From Agaribacillus sp965228415 (GTDB lineage Bacteria; Bacteroidota; Bacteroidia; Cytophagales; Cyclobacteriaceae): a stretch of 64,000 nt of DNA. Of this stretch, positions 16,987 through 26,439 are shown piece by piece. Position numbers and translations under genes: made by a program. Each line of letters opens with the position of its first letter. Positions within the stretch are counted from its first letter, which is position 1. The notes beneath the pieces are model-generated. The model had not been told where the DNA came from, did not search any database, and worked only from the letters and a program-made list of their open reading frames with translations. The DNA lies in the NCBI GenBank assembly GCA_965228415.1, contig OZ245814.1, positions 8,928,001 through 8,992,000 of the forward strand, given 5' to 3'.

Positions 16987-18522
16987 TCAGTTGCTGGTAA
17001 CGTTTAAAAACCTGTAGTACTCCATCACCCTTAAGCCAATCCATTTACCTAACAATAGATTGATGCCGGCTATAGTCAGTATGATTTCAGGAAACGTAAG
17101 GACAAAATGTTGAATAAATTCACTCGATAAAACAAAGTAGATCAGCACGGTTACCAATAAGGTGGTTACATATAGCTCGGTGGCATTTCTGGTTCCTTCT
17201 TCCTCAATCTTTCTGGCCATCCGCTCACTGATAATAGTAAGAATAATAATCGGAAAGAATAGAGGAGCCGACGCCACAAGCCAACCGGTTGTATGCAAAA
17301 GTTGGATAGCCAATAAAGCGGTAATTACCACAGCGATCAACATCAGGGATATCTTTGCATTATACTGAATGTGCCATCGCGCTAATGGAAAATTGACCAG
17401 TACTACAACCGCAATAATGATGGTGAAAAGCAGGAGCCCTGATACCAAACCTGTCTCAAGGAGAGAAAGACTGATGAGCACCGGAAGGAATACGCCATAG
17501 GTCTTAAACCCAATAACATTTTTCAATACAGCAACCAGAAAAGCACCAAATGGAAGCAGCAACAACATCACCAGCATATCGTGTGCAATACCTGCATCAT
17601 CCATCAATTGCCATATGTTCAAAACAGCAAAAACCGGGTAATCATAGACCCGGCCTTTTTTTATGACGTATAAATAGTCGAACATCAGACCTTTGTTGCG
17701 TGTGATAAGGAAATGATCTCCCCTGTACAGTTCCAGGTAGTGCGCCGGAAGTGACGCAAAGTAACCATTTAATGCATCAAATGGCACCCAGGTATCTTCG
17801 ATAAGTATTTCAATCCAGGAATGAGAAGTTTTCTTGGCAGTCTCCTCCAGTATCAGTCCTCCCACGACCCTTGCCGGGATCCCCATGCTGCGACAAAGTG
17901 AGACGAACAGCCTGCTTTTACCATTACAAGAAGCTTCTCTTCGATCCAGTGCCATTAATGCATCTGTAAACTCACTGCTTGAAGATGAAGGGATCTGGTA
18001 AACAAAATCATAAAACGCCCGAATGATCTCTACCAGTCTGGTTTTTTTCCCTGAAAGCTCCATTGCAAGCTGCCTGATCTTTGGATCATCAGACTGAATG
18101 AATTGCGTAGCGGATAGATATTCTTCCAGGTCTTCGGAAAAACATGGCTCATAGATTAAGGAGCCCTGGATCAAATAAGTCAAGGGTTTTCCTCTGAACT
18201 CAAATTGACATGAAATTTTAGCATCATCTGACGAGCCACGCCATTGGATCAATTTATTCGGGCCATCCAGAAAGACAGATCCAGCGCTCATATGCCCGGA
18301 ATTATGTAAATGTATTTTTTGCCTGCGGTTATTTACCGGAAGAAAGGTTGTGATCTTATACAGTGCATCTGATTGAAAATTAAATTCATAATTGATAATA
18401 TACTTATAATCGCCACCCAACGCTGTGAACCCACCATTTTTGTGTATTCGTACCAGGATGATAAGAATTGGTAGCATTATTAATGCTATAGCTATCACTC
18501 TCAAACTTTTATTTTCTTTCAT
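16987..18522 (-). CDS. transglutaminase-like protease fused to seven-helix membrane domain
   Basis: 511 residues from the ATG at 18522. A longer reading from 18801 would overlap the divergent sigma gene and bury the N-terminal helix, so it is rejected. Layout: a membrane anchor at about 7-24, an extracytoplasmic domain, a transglutaminase core with an apparent complete triad (C199 in EASCNGKS, H234 in TSHSWIE, D249 in PFDALNG), then about seven membrane helices from residue 314 to 500. This matches the 7TM-transglutaminase family that neighbours RimK-like ATP-grasp genes. Many relatives carry an inactive transglutaminase domain, but this one looks catalytically intact. It is the first gene of the four-gene operon. 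Confidence 0.85.
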   Translation of the reverse strand: MKENKSLRVIAIALIMLPILIILVRIHKNGGFTALGGDYKYIINYEFNFQSDALYKITTFLPVNNRRQKIHLHNSGHMSAGSVFLDGPNKLIQWRGSSDDAKISCQFEFRGKPLTYLIQGSLIYEPCFSEDLEEYLSATQFIQSDDPKIRQLAMELSGKKTRLVEIIRAFYDFVYQIPSSSSSEFTDALMALDRREASCNGKSRLFVSLCRSMGIPARVVGGLILEETAKKTSHSWIEILIEDTWVPFDALNGYFASLPAHYLELYRGDHFLITRNKGLMFDYLYVIKKGRVYDYPVFAVLNIWQLMDDAGIAHDMLVMLLLLPFGAFLVAVLKNVIGFKTYGVFLPVLISLSLLETGLVSGLLLFTIIIAVVVLVNFPLARWHIQYNAKISLMLIAVVITALLAIQLLHTTGWLVASAPLFFPIIILTIISERMARKIEEEGTRNATELYVTTLLVTVLIYFVLSSEFIQHFVLTFPEIILTIAGINLLLGKWIGLRVMEYYRFLNVTSN

Positions 18523-18728
18523 GACGTTTTCATTTAGCCACACCACTTGTTTTTTAAGCATTGGCTCAAGTGGGTTTTGGAAGTAAATCCCGAAAGTCTG
18601 TGATGACCCTACCCCCTGATGAAATTTTTTTTGAAACCCGTTTATAATTGTTTCAAAGCAGCCAGTTTTTTTGAAATCGGATATGAAAGAATAATAAGTA
18701 TCTTTGCCACGTGTAATAAATCGCTTTT

Positions 18729-19244
18729 TTGAAACCCACAGAAAATAATAATGTATGCAGTCAATCGGTGTTTGAAAATCTTTTTCGAACACTTGCTCCA
18801 TTACTGAGAAATTTTCTCATGTTCAAATTCCAGCATGTGGGTTATGCTGAAGATACCGTGCAAGAAGCCTTCTATACCCTATGGCAAAACTGCAAACATG
18901 TAAGCAAGGAACTTGCTAAAGCTTATGTATACCGGGTGGCCCAAAACCAGATGATCAAGCGCCTGGAGAAGGATAAGGTCCACAGAAAGTATATGAGCTT
19001 TCAAACCAAATCAGCGGAAGAAGTTGGGCCCGATTTTTACCTGGAGTATCACGAGTTGAGTGAGAAATTGAAAGTGGCCATAGAACAATTACCAGATGGT
19101 CAGCGGGAGGTTTTTTTGATGCATCGCTTTGATAATAAGTCTTATGCAGAGATCGCTGGTGAGTTGGAAGTAAGCGTAAAAGCGGTAGAAAAGAGAATGC
19201 ATAAGGCATTACTTAAATTGAGGACTATTTGTAAAAAACTTTGA
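18729..19244 (+). CDS. ECF RNA polymerase sigma factor
   Basis: 171 residues. Region 2 is seen in YAEDTVQEAFYTLWQNCKHV and region 4 in LPDGQREVFLMHRFDNKSYAEIA with a helix-turn-helix. No ATG is available: a TAA lies at 18717-18719 in frame, so the start must be TTG 18729 or GTG 18768. It heads a three-gene operon (sigma, FecR, TonB receptor) and diverges from the transglutaminase operon across 206 bases. Unlike the other two sigma factors here it lacks a hydrophobic C-terminal tail. Confidence 0.88.
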   Translation: MKPTENNNVCSQSVFENLFRTLAPLLRNFLMFKFQHVGYAEDTVQEAFYTLWQNCKHVSKELAKAYVYRVAQNQMIKRLEKDKVHRKYMSFQTKSAEEVGPDFYLEYHELSEKLKVAIEQLPDGQREVFLMHRFDNKSYAEIAGELEVSVKAVEKRMHKALLKLRTICKKL

Positions 19245-19298
19245 TTGAGGGGTAGGGTGAAACGGCATTTCACGTATGTACCATTAACAGCAACGTAA

Positions 19299-20231
19299 AT
19301 GAACTGGCAAAAAGACGATATATTTCTTTCAAAGTGGCTTAATGGAGAATTAAGTCAGGAGGAACGACGTGCGTTTGAAGCTACTGAGGAAGGACAGGAT
19401 TTTGTTCGAATGATGAAAGCCGCATCATTGCTTAAACCTTCTTTCTATGATACCAGCTCAGAACTTTCCAAATTACAAGGTCGAATTCAATCAAACCCTC
19501 CGAAGAAGCAAAAGGTTATCTGGATGCTACCTGGCTTTCAGCTAGCCGTAGCGGCCTCTGTTGCTTTGATCATTGCTGTGGTATATCTGTTCACATTAGG
19601 AGATCAAACGATCAAAACGGGTTTCGGTAAACAGGAAATCGTGCTGCTTCCGGACGGGTCTGAAGTCAAACTAAATGCTGCTTCTCAACTTTCATATGAC
19701 GCAAAAAAATGGGATAGGCAACGTATGTTGGAACTTGATGGAGAGGCTTTTTTTAAAGTAAAAAAAGGCTCCAGGTTTGATGTAAAAACTGACAATGGAA
19801 ACGTTTATGTACTGGGAACAAGCTTTAATGTGAAAAGCAGGGGAGAAATATTAGACGTTGCATGTTATACCGGGAAAGTGGAAGTGATCTCTTTAAACAT
19901 TAGCAGGCAACTCAATCCTGGTGAGACAATACGAATAAAAAATGGTGACATGATTGAACTCAAGGAAATAGACCTGGCAAAAGAGCCCTCTTGGACGAGC
20001 GGTGTAACCGAATTGGAAAACGTTGCACTTCCTATTGTTCTCGATGAATTAAGCTATGTATTTGGTTTCACCATTAAATACGATGGCGCCCTGGATCATT
20101 TAGTGTATACAGGTGCATTCCCAAATCAGCAACCAGAAGCAGCGCTTAAACTTGTTTTTGAACCACTGAATATTGATTATTCTTACGATCTTCCTTCCAA
20201 AAACCTGGTCATACTTGGTTTGAATAAATAA
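19299..20231 (+). CDS. FecR-family anti-sigma factor
   Basis: 310 residues. The N-terminal cytoplasmic part resembles anti-sigma zinc-finger-like helices (FLSKWLNGELSQEERRAFE), one membrane helix lies near residues 82-104, and the periplasmic FecR domain has LLPDGSEVKLNAASQLSY, LDGEAFFKVKK and YVLGTSFNVKSRGE. A STN-like C-terminal segment follows. Its TAA stop overlaps the ATG of the TonB receptor by one base, so the two are tightly coupled. It should control the sigma factor at 18729. Confidence 0.9.
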   Translation: MNWQKDDIFLSKWLNGELSQEERRAFEATEEGQDFVRMMKAASLLKPSFYDTSSELSKLQGRIQSNPPKKQKVIWMLPGFQLAVAASVALIIAVVYLFTLGDQTIKTGFGKQEIVLLPDGSEVKLNAASQLSYDAKKWDRQRMLELDGEAFFKVKKGSRFDVKTDNGNVYVLGTSFNVKSRGEILDVACYTGKVEVISLNISRQLNPGETIRIKNGDMIELKEIDLAKEPSWTSGVTELENVALPIVLDELSYVFGFTIKYDGALDHLVYTGAFPNQQPEAALKLVFEPLNIDYSYDLPSKNLVILGLNK

Positions 20232-22819
20232 TGCGAGTCGTTTTTTTCATTGTCCTCAATATCTTTCCTTTTATTCTGTTAGCACAGGAAAGAAAGATTA
20301 CCTATCAGTCAGAAAACAAGGATTTGGTTCATGTATTCAAGGAACTGGAGAAAGCATACAACATCCATTTTGCATTTGCTGCGGAAGAGGTTAAGGAAAA
20401 GAAGGTCTCTATTCAGGCTGAAAACCAGGAACTTTTATCATTTCTAACCGAACTGCTTACCGCCCATCAGCTTTCATTTGAAATCGTAGAGAAGAACTTT
20501 ATTGCTGTTACCAAAGCCTCGTCTGTATTGCTTCGTATGTCCATTCGCGATGAAGAAACTGATGAAGCCCTCTCCTTTGCAACCGCTCGTTTGAAAGGAA
20601 GTGATCAGGGATACATTGCGGATGTGGATGGGAATTTTGAGATTATCGTAGCTAATCCTTCCGAAGCAATACTGGAAATTTCGTTTTTGGGGTACAAGAA
20701 AAAAGAGATTGAGGTGAGTACGGTCGAACCCACAAAAAGTGTTGCTGTTTCACTGGAACGAACCCCCCAGGAATTACAGGAAATCATCGTAAAAGAGTAT
20801 CTAAATAAAGGCATAACTATTGATGATCAGGCATCCAGGATCTCCATTGATATCCAGGATATGGAAATCCTTCCCGGGCTTTCTGAAAGGGATATCTTGT
20901 TATCTGCTCAGATGCTGGCTGGAATTGGATCCGCAGATGAATCGGCAGGAGGACTGAATGTGAGAGGGTCCTCCAGGGACAACACCTTTATTTACTGGAA
21001 TAAAATACCGGTTTATCAATCCGCTCATTACTTTGGTAACATTTCGGCTTTCATACCCTCATCCATAGGAAAGGTGGATATTTTCAAAAACTATATACCG
21101 GTTCCTTACGGAGGAGCCAGCGCCGGACTATTACTGATCAATGCCCGAACACCAACGGCTGCAAAAGCTGTGGTAGAATCTAACCTGAATCTGACACATG
21201 GGGATATATATGCCAGTGTACCGTTTGCCAACCACAACGGTCGTATTTCATTAGCCGCGCGCAGATCTTTTAATGATCTTTTAGCCACACCTACCTTCAA
21301 TTCCATTAGCAATAAACTATTCGATGGAAGTCTCACTGAGGATCAACAGGGAATATCGGAAGACTTTGAATATAATAGTAAGCTGGCATTCAGTGACTTA
21401 AATCTGGTTATTGAATTAAATTCTGCAGGTAAAAACAGATTTTCACTTAGTGCCTTAAGTTCTCAAAGCAAACTGGACTATGATTCACAGGATGAAGAGA
21501 ATTTTCTTGAGTCTATACAGGAACACAGGGTCAGAACGTTTGGAGGAAATTTTACCTGGAACCGACGCTGGTCGGGCCGGTTGTCATCTGAGTGGAGTAC
21601 TTCCTATGCCGACTATTATATGGATTATTCCCTGATCAATATAAGAAACGAGGCCAATGGAGCAGAAGATGATATTCAGAGCCGAATGAACGATCTGGAG
21701 AATCTGGAGTCACGGTTTACGCTGACTTATGCACCAATCAAAAACCATGTCTTTGATGTCGGCTATCAATTCAATCGGGTAGGGGCAGACCTGACCATTA
21801 ATGAGGATTTTTTCTTTGAAGATGATTTTTCCGAATCGATTACAAGTGAAGGAAATACGCATGGACTATTTGCTGACTATTTTGGGAAATTCGAATCAGG
21901 CTTGCAACTGGGTCTTGGTATACGGCACAATAGCTATGAAGCCTTGGAGAATACCAGGCTGGATCGTCAGATGCGTCTCAACTATGAGCTGGCGCCTGGA
22001 ATCTTGCTAAAATCAACGGCTGGTGTATATCATCAATATATCAGCTCTCTGAAAGAAGTAGATTTTGTTTTCTCCAACACCATCGAACAAAACTGGATTA
22101 TTGCTGACAGCGAAGAAGAAATACCGGTGATCAAAAATGAGCAAGTGGTGTTAGGTGCATTATTGACGAAGGCAGGATGGGTAGTGGATATAGATGGTTA
22201 TCTCAAACGTGTATTTGCCCCTGTAGCCCGCAATTTTGGTCCACGACCAGAAGATGAAGACGGGCTGATTTCAGGCATTGAGGTAATTACAGGATTAGAC
22301 CTTACCATTAAGCGACGGTGGAAGTACCATCGCGCCTGGTTCAGCTATGCCTTTCAAAATTCTGAAGTAGAAGCCATTGATCAACAATTTCCTTCGGGTC
22401 TTAACATCAGGCATCAATTTCAACTTTCACAGACCGCAAATTACAAACAGTGGGAGTTCTCTCTTGGTTATACCCTCAGGTCAGGACTGCCTTATACAAA
22501 TGCCAGTGGATTTGTGGAGATAAATCCTGGCAACGACGACGAGCCATTTATTGAGATCCAGTATGAAGATCTTAATAGCAACAGGCTGCCTGCGTATCAA
22601 CGACTTGATGTTTCCGCCTGGTACAAATTCAAAAAGAAAAAGCCCCATAAGTTGGCAGGTGAAATAGGAATATCTATTCTGAATGTACTCAATACCAATA
22701 ACCGCTACAGTCGGACCTTTTCAATAGAAGAAAATGACCAAGACCAAATCTTTCTGCTGCGCAGTGACCGCCGACTAATTGGCATCGCCCCGAATATAAG
22801 CATGCGTTTGAAATTTTGA
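20231..22819 (+). CDS. TonB-dependent receptor with STN signalling domain (FecA-type)
   Basis: 862 residues: signal peptide to about residue 19 (ILLAQ), an STN domain at about 22-95, a carboxypeptidase-regulatory-like domain at about 98-180 (GSDQGYIADVDGNFEI), a plug with GLNVRGSSRDNTFIYWNKIPVY and a GGASAGLLLI segment, then a barrel ending MRLKF. No SusD gene follows, so it is likely a FecA-like receptor for a siderophore, vitamin, peptide or sugar. It is the signal input for the sigma/FecR pair. The shared divergent promoter zone raises the chance that it works with the transglutaminase operon (inference). Confidence 0.93.
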   Translation: MRVVFFIVLNIFPFILLAQERKITYQSENKDLVHVFKELEKAYNIHFAFAAEEVKEKKVSIQAENQELLSFLTELLTAHQLSFEIVEKNFIAVTKASSVLLRMSIRDEETDEALSFATARLKGSDQGYIADVDGNFEIIVANPSEAILEISFLGYKKKEIEVSTVEPTKSVAVSLERTPQELQEIIVKEYLNKGITIDDQASRISIDIQDMEILPGLSERDILLSAQMLAGIGSADESAGGLNVRGSSRDNTFIYWNKIPVYQSAHYFGNISAFIPSSIGKVDIFKNYIPVPYGGASAGLLLINARTPTAAKAVVESNLNLTHGDIYASVPFANHNGRISLAARRSFNDLLATPTFNSISNKLFDGSLTEDQQGISEDFEYNSKLAFSDLNLVIELNSAGKNRFSLSALSSQSKLDYDSQDEENFLESIQEHRVRTFGGNFTWNRRWSGRLSSEWSTSYADYYMDYSLINIRNEANGAEDDIQSRMNDLENLESRFTLTYAPIKNHVFDVGYQFNRVGADLTINEDFFFEDDFSESITSEGNTHGLFADYFGKFESGLQLGLGIRHNSYEALENTRLDRQMRLNYELAPGILLKSTAGVYHQYISSLKEVDFVFSNTIEQNWIIADSEEEIPVIKNEQVVLGALLTKAGWVVDIDGYLKRVFAPVARNFGPRPEDEDGLISGIEVITGLDLTIKRRWKYHRAWFSYAFQNSEVEAIDQQFPSGLNIRHQFQLSQTANYKQWEFSLGYTLRSGLPYTNASGFVEINPGNDDEPFIEIQYEDLNSNRLPAYQRLDVSAWYKFKKKKPHKLAGEIGISILNVLNTNNRYSRTFSIEENDQDQIFLLRSDRRLIGIAPNISMRLKF

Positions 22820-22856
22820 TCCGTAGGAAATCTTTATCCCCGAACATCCGTATCTG

Positions 22857-22906
22857 AAAGCGTATCGAACAATCCTCTAATAAAGAAAATTTGAACGATA
22901 CGCTTT
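22857..22906. terminator. inverted repeat between convergent genes
   Basis: AAAGCGTATCG (22857-22867) is a perfect reverse complement of CGATACGCTTT (22896-22906), with a 28-base A/T-rich loop. It lies midway between the ends of two convergent genes, so it is probably a bidirectional terminator, though the loop is longer than usual. Confidence 0.5.
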
Positions 22907-22931
22907 GCCTCAGGATCTCTGTTTAATTGAC

Positions 22932-24659
22932 TTATGGACTAAATGTCTGGCTATTTCCAAACCATCCTTTCTCGTTGTATGCTGTTGCAATGGCTGCAAG
23001 CCTGGATTCATTGTCTCTGAAGTAGAGACTCCAGGCCTGGTTTAATGCAGGGGTGCCAGCTTCTCTGCTTCCAATATAAATATCGCAATAATTGAAGTAG
23101 CATCCGTCCGTACCGCCTGTGCCATCCGGCTCGGTCGTGGTGCCATCCGGTACATGATTAGTGGATTTGGCGTAGACCGCGGCATAAAGGTTGTTGATCC
23201 AGTTTACCTGGGCCGTTTGTATTTCCAGGTATAACGGGTCCTGCTCGCCCGGCACAAAAGGGCCGTTCCAATAGGTTTGGTACTGTAGTTTCATAATTGA
23301 AGAACGCTGGGCAATAGCTGTCGCCCCGGGATCCACAGTATTGATCTTACAACCATAGGCATCGATTTGAATGAGAGATTGGCTCATATCGCACTTAACG
23401 CCGGAAGAAGTTTTTACTTCCTGTTGTAAATAGTTGTACATGGCATTAACCATTGTCGGTGAGAAGGAAGTTGTATGGTAGGCAGACTTGTATTTCCCAT
23501 ATCGGTTTGGCCCTGACTCCGAGATATTCTGGACAGCCTCCAGGAAGGTATAAGCACGTTGAACAGAACTTTCGGTGATGCCATCCTTCTCAGTATGCTT
23601 GAAGCATTCCACAGCTTTGATGCTTGTAATATAAGGGTGTCCAATTACTTTGTGATCTTCTTCTACCAAAAGGGCGATGTCCCCGGCTTTTGCCCGGAGC
23701 TCAGTAACCCACCCCTCCAATTCCTCAATAAATTGCGCATGGTCACCTTCATAGAATGAGTCGTCGTAGGTGACAATGGCGGGTAAAGTGATGACATCAG
23801 CCTCTTTGTGATTGGCATGCAGCATCCCGAATGATTTCCAGGACACCGGCATTTGGGTGGCCATATTTTGTTCAAAGAAGTTGATGATGTCGGTAAATTG
23901 GGTCAGCGTAATCGGCTTGGTTTTTGCCGCATCCTGATACCATGACCATGTAAAGGTGAAAATATAAACATATTCAGGGGTGTTGGGGAGTTTGTTTTTG
24001 TCAAAATAAAGGCGCGTGATGATGCCAAATTGGCCGCCACCACCACCCTGGAGGCCCCACATTAAATCCTTATTTTCATCGGTGGGAGCTTTGGTGATAC
24101 CTGTCAGGAGTTTTGCATTGCCGGAGGTTTTGTCCCTCACCACGATATCTGCACCTATAAGATAGTCGACAGTGAGTCCATAGAGTCTGGAGAATACCCC
24201 ATATCCACCACCAGTAATATGCCCGCCGAGACCAACAGAGAAGCAGGAGCCGGCCGGGATTAATTTTTGATATACATTATTCAGCAGTCTAAAGGCATCC
24301 CAGTTTCCCATACCAACATCCAGGTAAACCGCCGGGGTATCTTGTCCGGATTCATTTTTAAGTGTAGTCTCTCCATATTCCTTGAGACCGGTCAGATCAA
24401 TAATTTGTTTCGTATTACTATTGTATACAAAACCTTCATAACAATGCCTTCCGCAGGTAAGCTGCAATTGCGATGGGCTAATGCCGGCATTGAGCGCGTA
24501 CTGAAACGCTTCCAAAACGTCGTTGCTGTTTTGCGGCCGGTGGATGATAAGGCCGGCATCGTCGGCGTACCACCTTTTGTTAAATCCTTGTCGGTCACTG
24601 GTTGATGCAGGCAATGACACAGACCTTTCCTTCAAGATTGAATTTTTGCTGGTTTCCAT
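22932..24659 (-). CDS. bicovalent FAD-linked oxidase (berberine bridge/oligosaccharide oxidase type)
   Basis: 575 residues. The FAD-binding domain has CGRHCYEGF, whose His (H72) would carry 8-alpha-histidyl FAD, and PAGSCFSVGLGGHITGGGYG, whose Cys (C139) would form the 6-S-cysteinyl bond. This is the pair used by bicovalent oxidases such as glucooligosaccharide oxidase. The C-terminal BBE domain is present (WFGNSQTFSP at the end). These enzymes oxidise sugars or other alcohols with O2 and release H2O2. No signal peptide is visible. A decayed fragment of a related gene lies at 2906-2992. No operon partner is evident. Confidence 0.85.
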   Translation of the reverse strand: METSKNSILKERSVSLPASTSDRQGFNKRWYADDAGLIIHRPQNSNDVLEAFQYALNAGISPSQLQLTCGRHCYEGFVYNSNTKQIIDLTGLKEYGETTLKNESGQDTPAVYLDVGMGNWDAFRLLNNVYQKLIPAGSCFSVGLGGHITGGGYGVFSRLYGLTVDYLIGADIVVRDKTSGNAKLLTGITKAPTDENKDLMWGLQGGGGGQFGIITRLYFDKNKLPNTPEYVYIFTFTWSWYQDAAKTKPITLTQFTDIINFFEQNMATQMPVSWKSFGMLHANHKEADVITLPAIVTYDDSFYEGDHAQFIEELEGWVTELRAKAGDIALLVEEDHKVIGHPYITSIKAVECFKHTEKDGITESSVQRAYTFLEAVQNISESGPNRYGKYKSAYHTTSFSPTMVNAMYNYLQQEVKTSSGVKCDMSQSLIQIDAYGCKINTVDPGATAIAQRSSIMKLQYQTYWNGPFVPGEQDPLYLEIQTAQVNWINNLYAAVYAKSTNHVPDGTTTEPDGTGGTDGCYFNYCDIYIGSREAGTPALNQAWSLYFRDNESRLAAIATAYNEKGWFGNSQTFSP

Positions 24660-24807
24660 AATAAATTAATAAATGATAGGATAAAATTTAAGGGTTTAAG
24701 TTATGGATTTTCCATTGCAATCCGAATAAATGTAGGGAATCAATTTATTGAATCCCATCACCGGCACAAGTTGCCCCCCAACATCTGTTTAATGCATGAT
24801 TTCAGTT

Positions 24808-25302
24808 TTAATCCATTGTATTTTTTGCCGGTACATGTGTCAGCCTTTTAATAGTGCGCAGATACGTCAAACAAAATTCGGGATGGCCTTTTCCAAGCTC
24901 TTCCTGATCATAGGAGGTTAGTTTAAATGGCTCACCTTCGAATTTAAAAGTTCCTTCCATTATATAGTGAATTCCGCCACTTCCACCGACTTTCTCAAAG
25001 GTGAAATAATTCAAGGTTATGCGATCTCCAAAGGTAAGGGATTCAATATACTTACTATTTCGAATGGTTGACGCTGCTTTCTCGATACTAAATTGCCTGA
25101 CCTTCCTTCCCCCGGGATTCAGGTTGATGGAAACCTTTTTACTATTTTCAAAAAAAGTACTTTCTTTCGGAACCATTAAACTAATTCCCAATGCTCCGGA
25201 TTCTAATTTGACGAGATTCTCCTTGCTCAGTTCTTTGTGCTTATTTGAATCGCAGCCGGAAATATTAAACAATATTATAAGCATAATCAGTTTTGCCTTC
25301 AT
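24808..25302 (-). CDS. small lipoprotein of unknown function
   Basis: 164 residues with a clear lipoprotein signal (ILFNISGCDSN). The mature part is a compact alpha/beta domain with IEKAASTIRNSKYIES and a GIHYIMEGTFKFEGEPF segment. The layout loosely recalls periplasmic immunity lipoproteins, but I cannot support that and see no toxin gene nearby. 150 bases separate it from the next minus-strand gene. Confidence 0.6.
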   Translation of the reverse strand: MKAKLIMLIILFNISGCDSNKHKELSKENLVKLESGALGISLMVPKESTFFENSKKVSINLNPGGRKVRQFSIEKAASTIRNSKYIESLTFGDRITLNYFTFEKVGGSGGIHYIMEGTFKFEGEPFKLTSYDQEELGKGHPEFCLTYLRTIKRLTHVPAKNTMD

Positions 25303-25452
25303 TTGTGCTGATGTTTAAAATAAAAAGTCGTTTCAATACTATTTAGCATTGGCGGCAGCTGTTATTTTAACTATTTCAGATTTAATTCCCTCCCTGATCT
25401 AATCCATCTGCTCAATAGATAACTCTTTCAAAAAGGATTAAAACCGATAATA

Positions 25453-25902
25453 TTAAAATTTCGTGATCCTTAACCATGCTTCCCACGATGACGGACAGGA
25501 GTATTTGGACATATAAACTTCTTTTTCGTTATGTGTCAGGCTTTTCCAATAGGGCAGCCAGTGAAGCACACAATAATCTTCTTCGATCCCCTGGTTCCAT
25601 CTGGGAACGCCTTGAAAAATGCCAGGAAACACCATCCATGGGGGAAGTAGTTCTTTAAACTGGCTTATGAATGTCACAAAATTCATCTGGTCATCTCTTT
25701 TTTTGAATTTAACTGTTATTGAAAATAGAAACTCAGATATCCTTTGAACATTAATTTGTTTTTCACCCACTAATAAACCATGCTCATTTAAGAAAGCATT
25801 TACGGTTTTGGGGGATATATCATTTCCTTTTTCCAAAATGTTATCATAAATTTTACTGGGCAGGTAAAAATGATGCACGCGCTTATTAAAAAAATTGAAC
25901 AT
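25453..25902 (-). CDS. hypothetical protein, 149 residues
   Basis: No signal peptide or membrane helix. It is aromatic-rich, with a Trp-rich C-terminal part (VPRWNQGIEEDYCVLHWLPY, then SSWEAWLRITKF). I do not recognise the family. A/T-rich flanks and isolated position fit an accessory gene. Confidence 0.5.
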   Translation of the reverse strand: MFNFFNKRVHHFYLPSKIYDNILEKGNDISPKTVNAFLNEHGLLVGEKQINVQRISEFLFSITVKFKKRDDQMNFVTFISQFKELLPPWMVFPGIFQGVPRWNQGIEEDYCVLHWLPYWKSLTHNEKEVYMSKYSCPSSWEAWLRITKF

Positions 25903-26439
25903 GGTTGTCTGGTATTAATAAATATAATCAGGCAATCAATCGGCCTCTACATAACTTGTAGTTCTAAAAAAATATTTATCTGGCTTGCAGCAAAACAGGA
26001 TGTTTTTCAGGAGAAACGTATTTTCTCCTTTTTGTTAAAGATATAAATTAATGTTGATTTCAAAAGTAAGCCCTCTATTTTTCCGGGTAGGAGGACGCTG
26101 TAAATGATAAAATAAAGCCATCGTCATTCACTGATATCAAACCGGAATGTCTCTATATCAATTAACACAGGTTACATATTAATTTTTATAAATAAGCGTC
26201 GAGGTTGTTGTTAATTTTAGGCTGAGGGATTGCCTATCCCACCTGGTAATTAAACAAATTAATAAAAAAGTACAGGCCTGCACACTTTCGCGAAAGCTCC
26301 ATGAATGAAAAGAATTACATTCCGCTTTTGGCATTTTCACCCATATCATTAGTTAGAGCAAATGGCGAAAGTGTGCGTAAGGTCTCACTGCTCCATGCCT
26401 TACACCATAAATAAACAGATACCAGTGTTTCTTGTCACA
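25903..26439. other. 537-base gene-free region
   Basis: No ORF with coding character is seen on either strand. The only structure I can point to is the inverted repeat at 26280-26376, which has its own entry. The rest is A/T-rich DNA upstream of the minus-strand gene ending at 25453. Confidence 0.5.
26280..26376. repeat. 12-base inverted repeat with nested palindrome
   Basis: GCACACTTTCGC (26280-26291) recurs as the exact reverse complement GCGAAAGTGTGC (26365-26376). The left arm overlaps a second perfect palindrome, CTTTCGCGAAAG (26285-26296). The 73 bases between the arms have no ORF. It could be a terminator for the gene ending at 26440, a small mobile-element relic, or a structured RNA. 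No transposase is present. Confidence 0.55.

Noticed and set aside
18523..18801. N-terminal extension of the transglutaminase protein reaching to 18801
   Set aside because: It would overlap the divergent sigma factor gene, and the first hydrophobic helix begins at the ATG at 18522.
24808..25302. Immunity protein of a secretion-system toxin
   Set aside because: Only a loose impression of fold; no toxin or secretion gene is nearby.
26280..26376. Insertion sequence
   Set aside because: No transposase ORF, no target duplication visible; only the inverted repeat.
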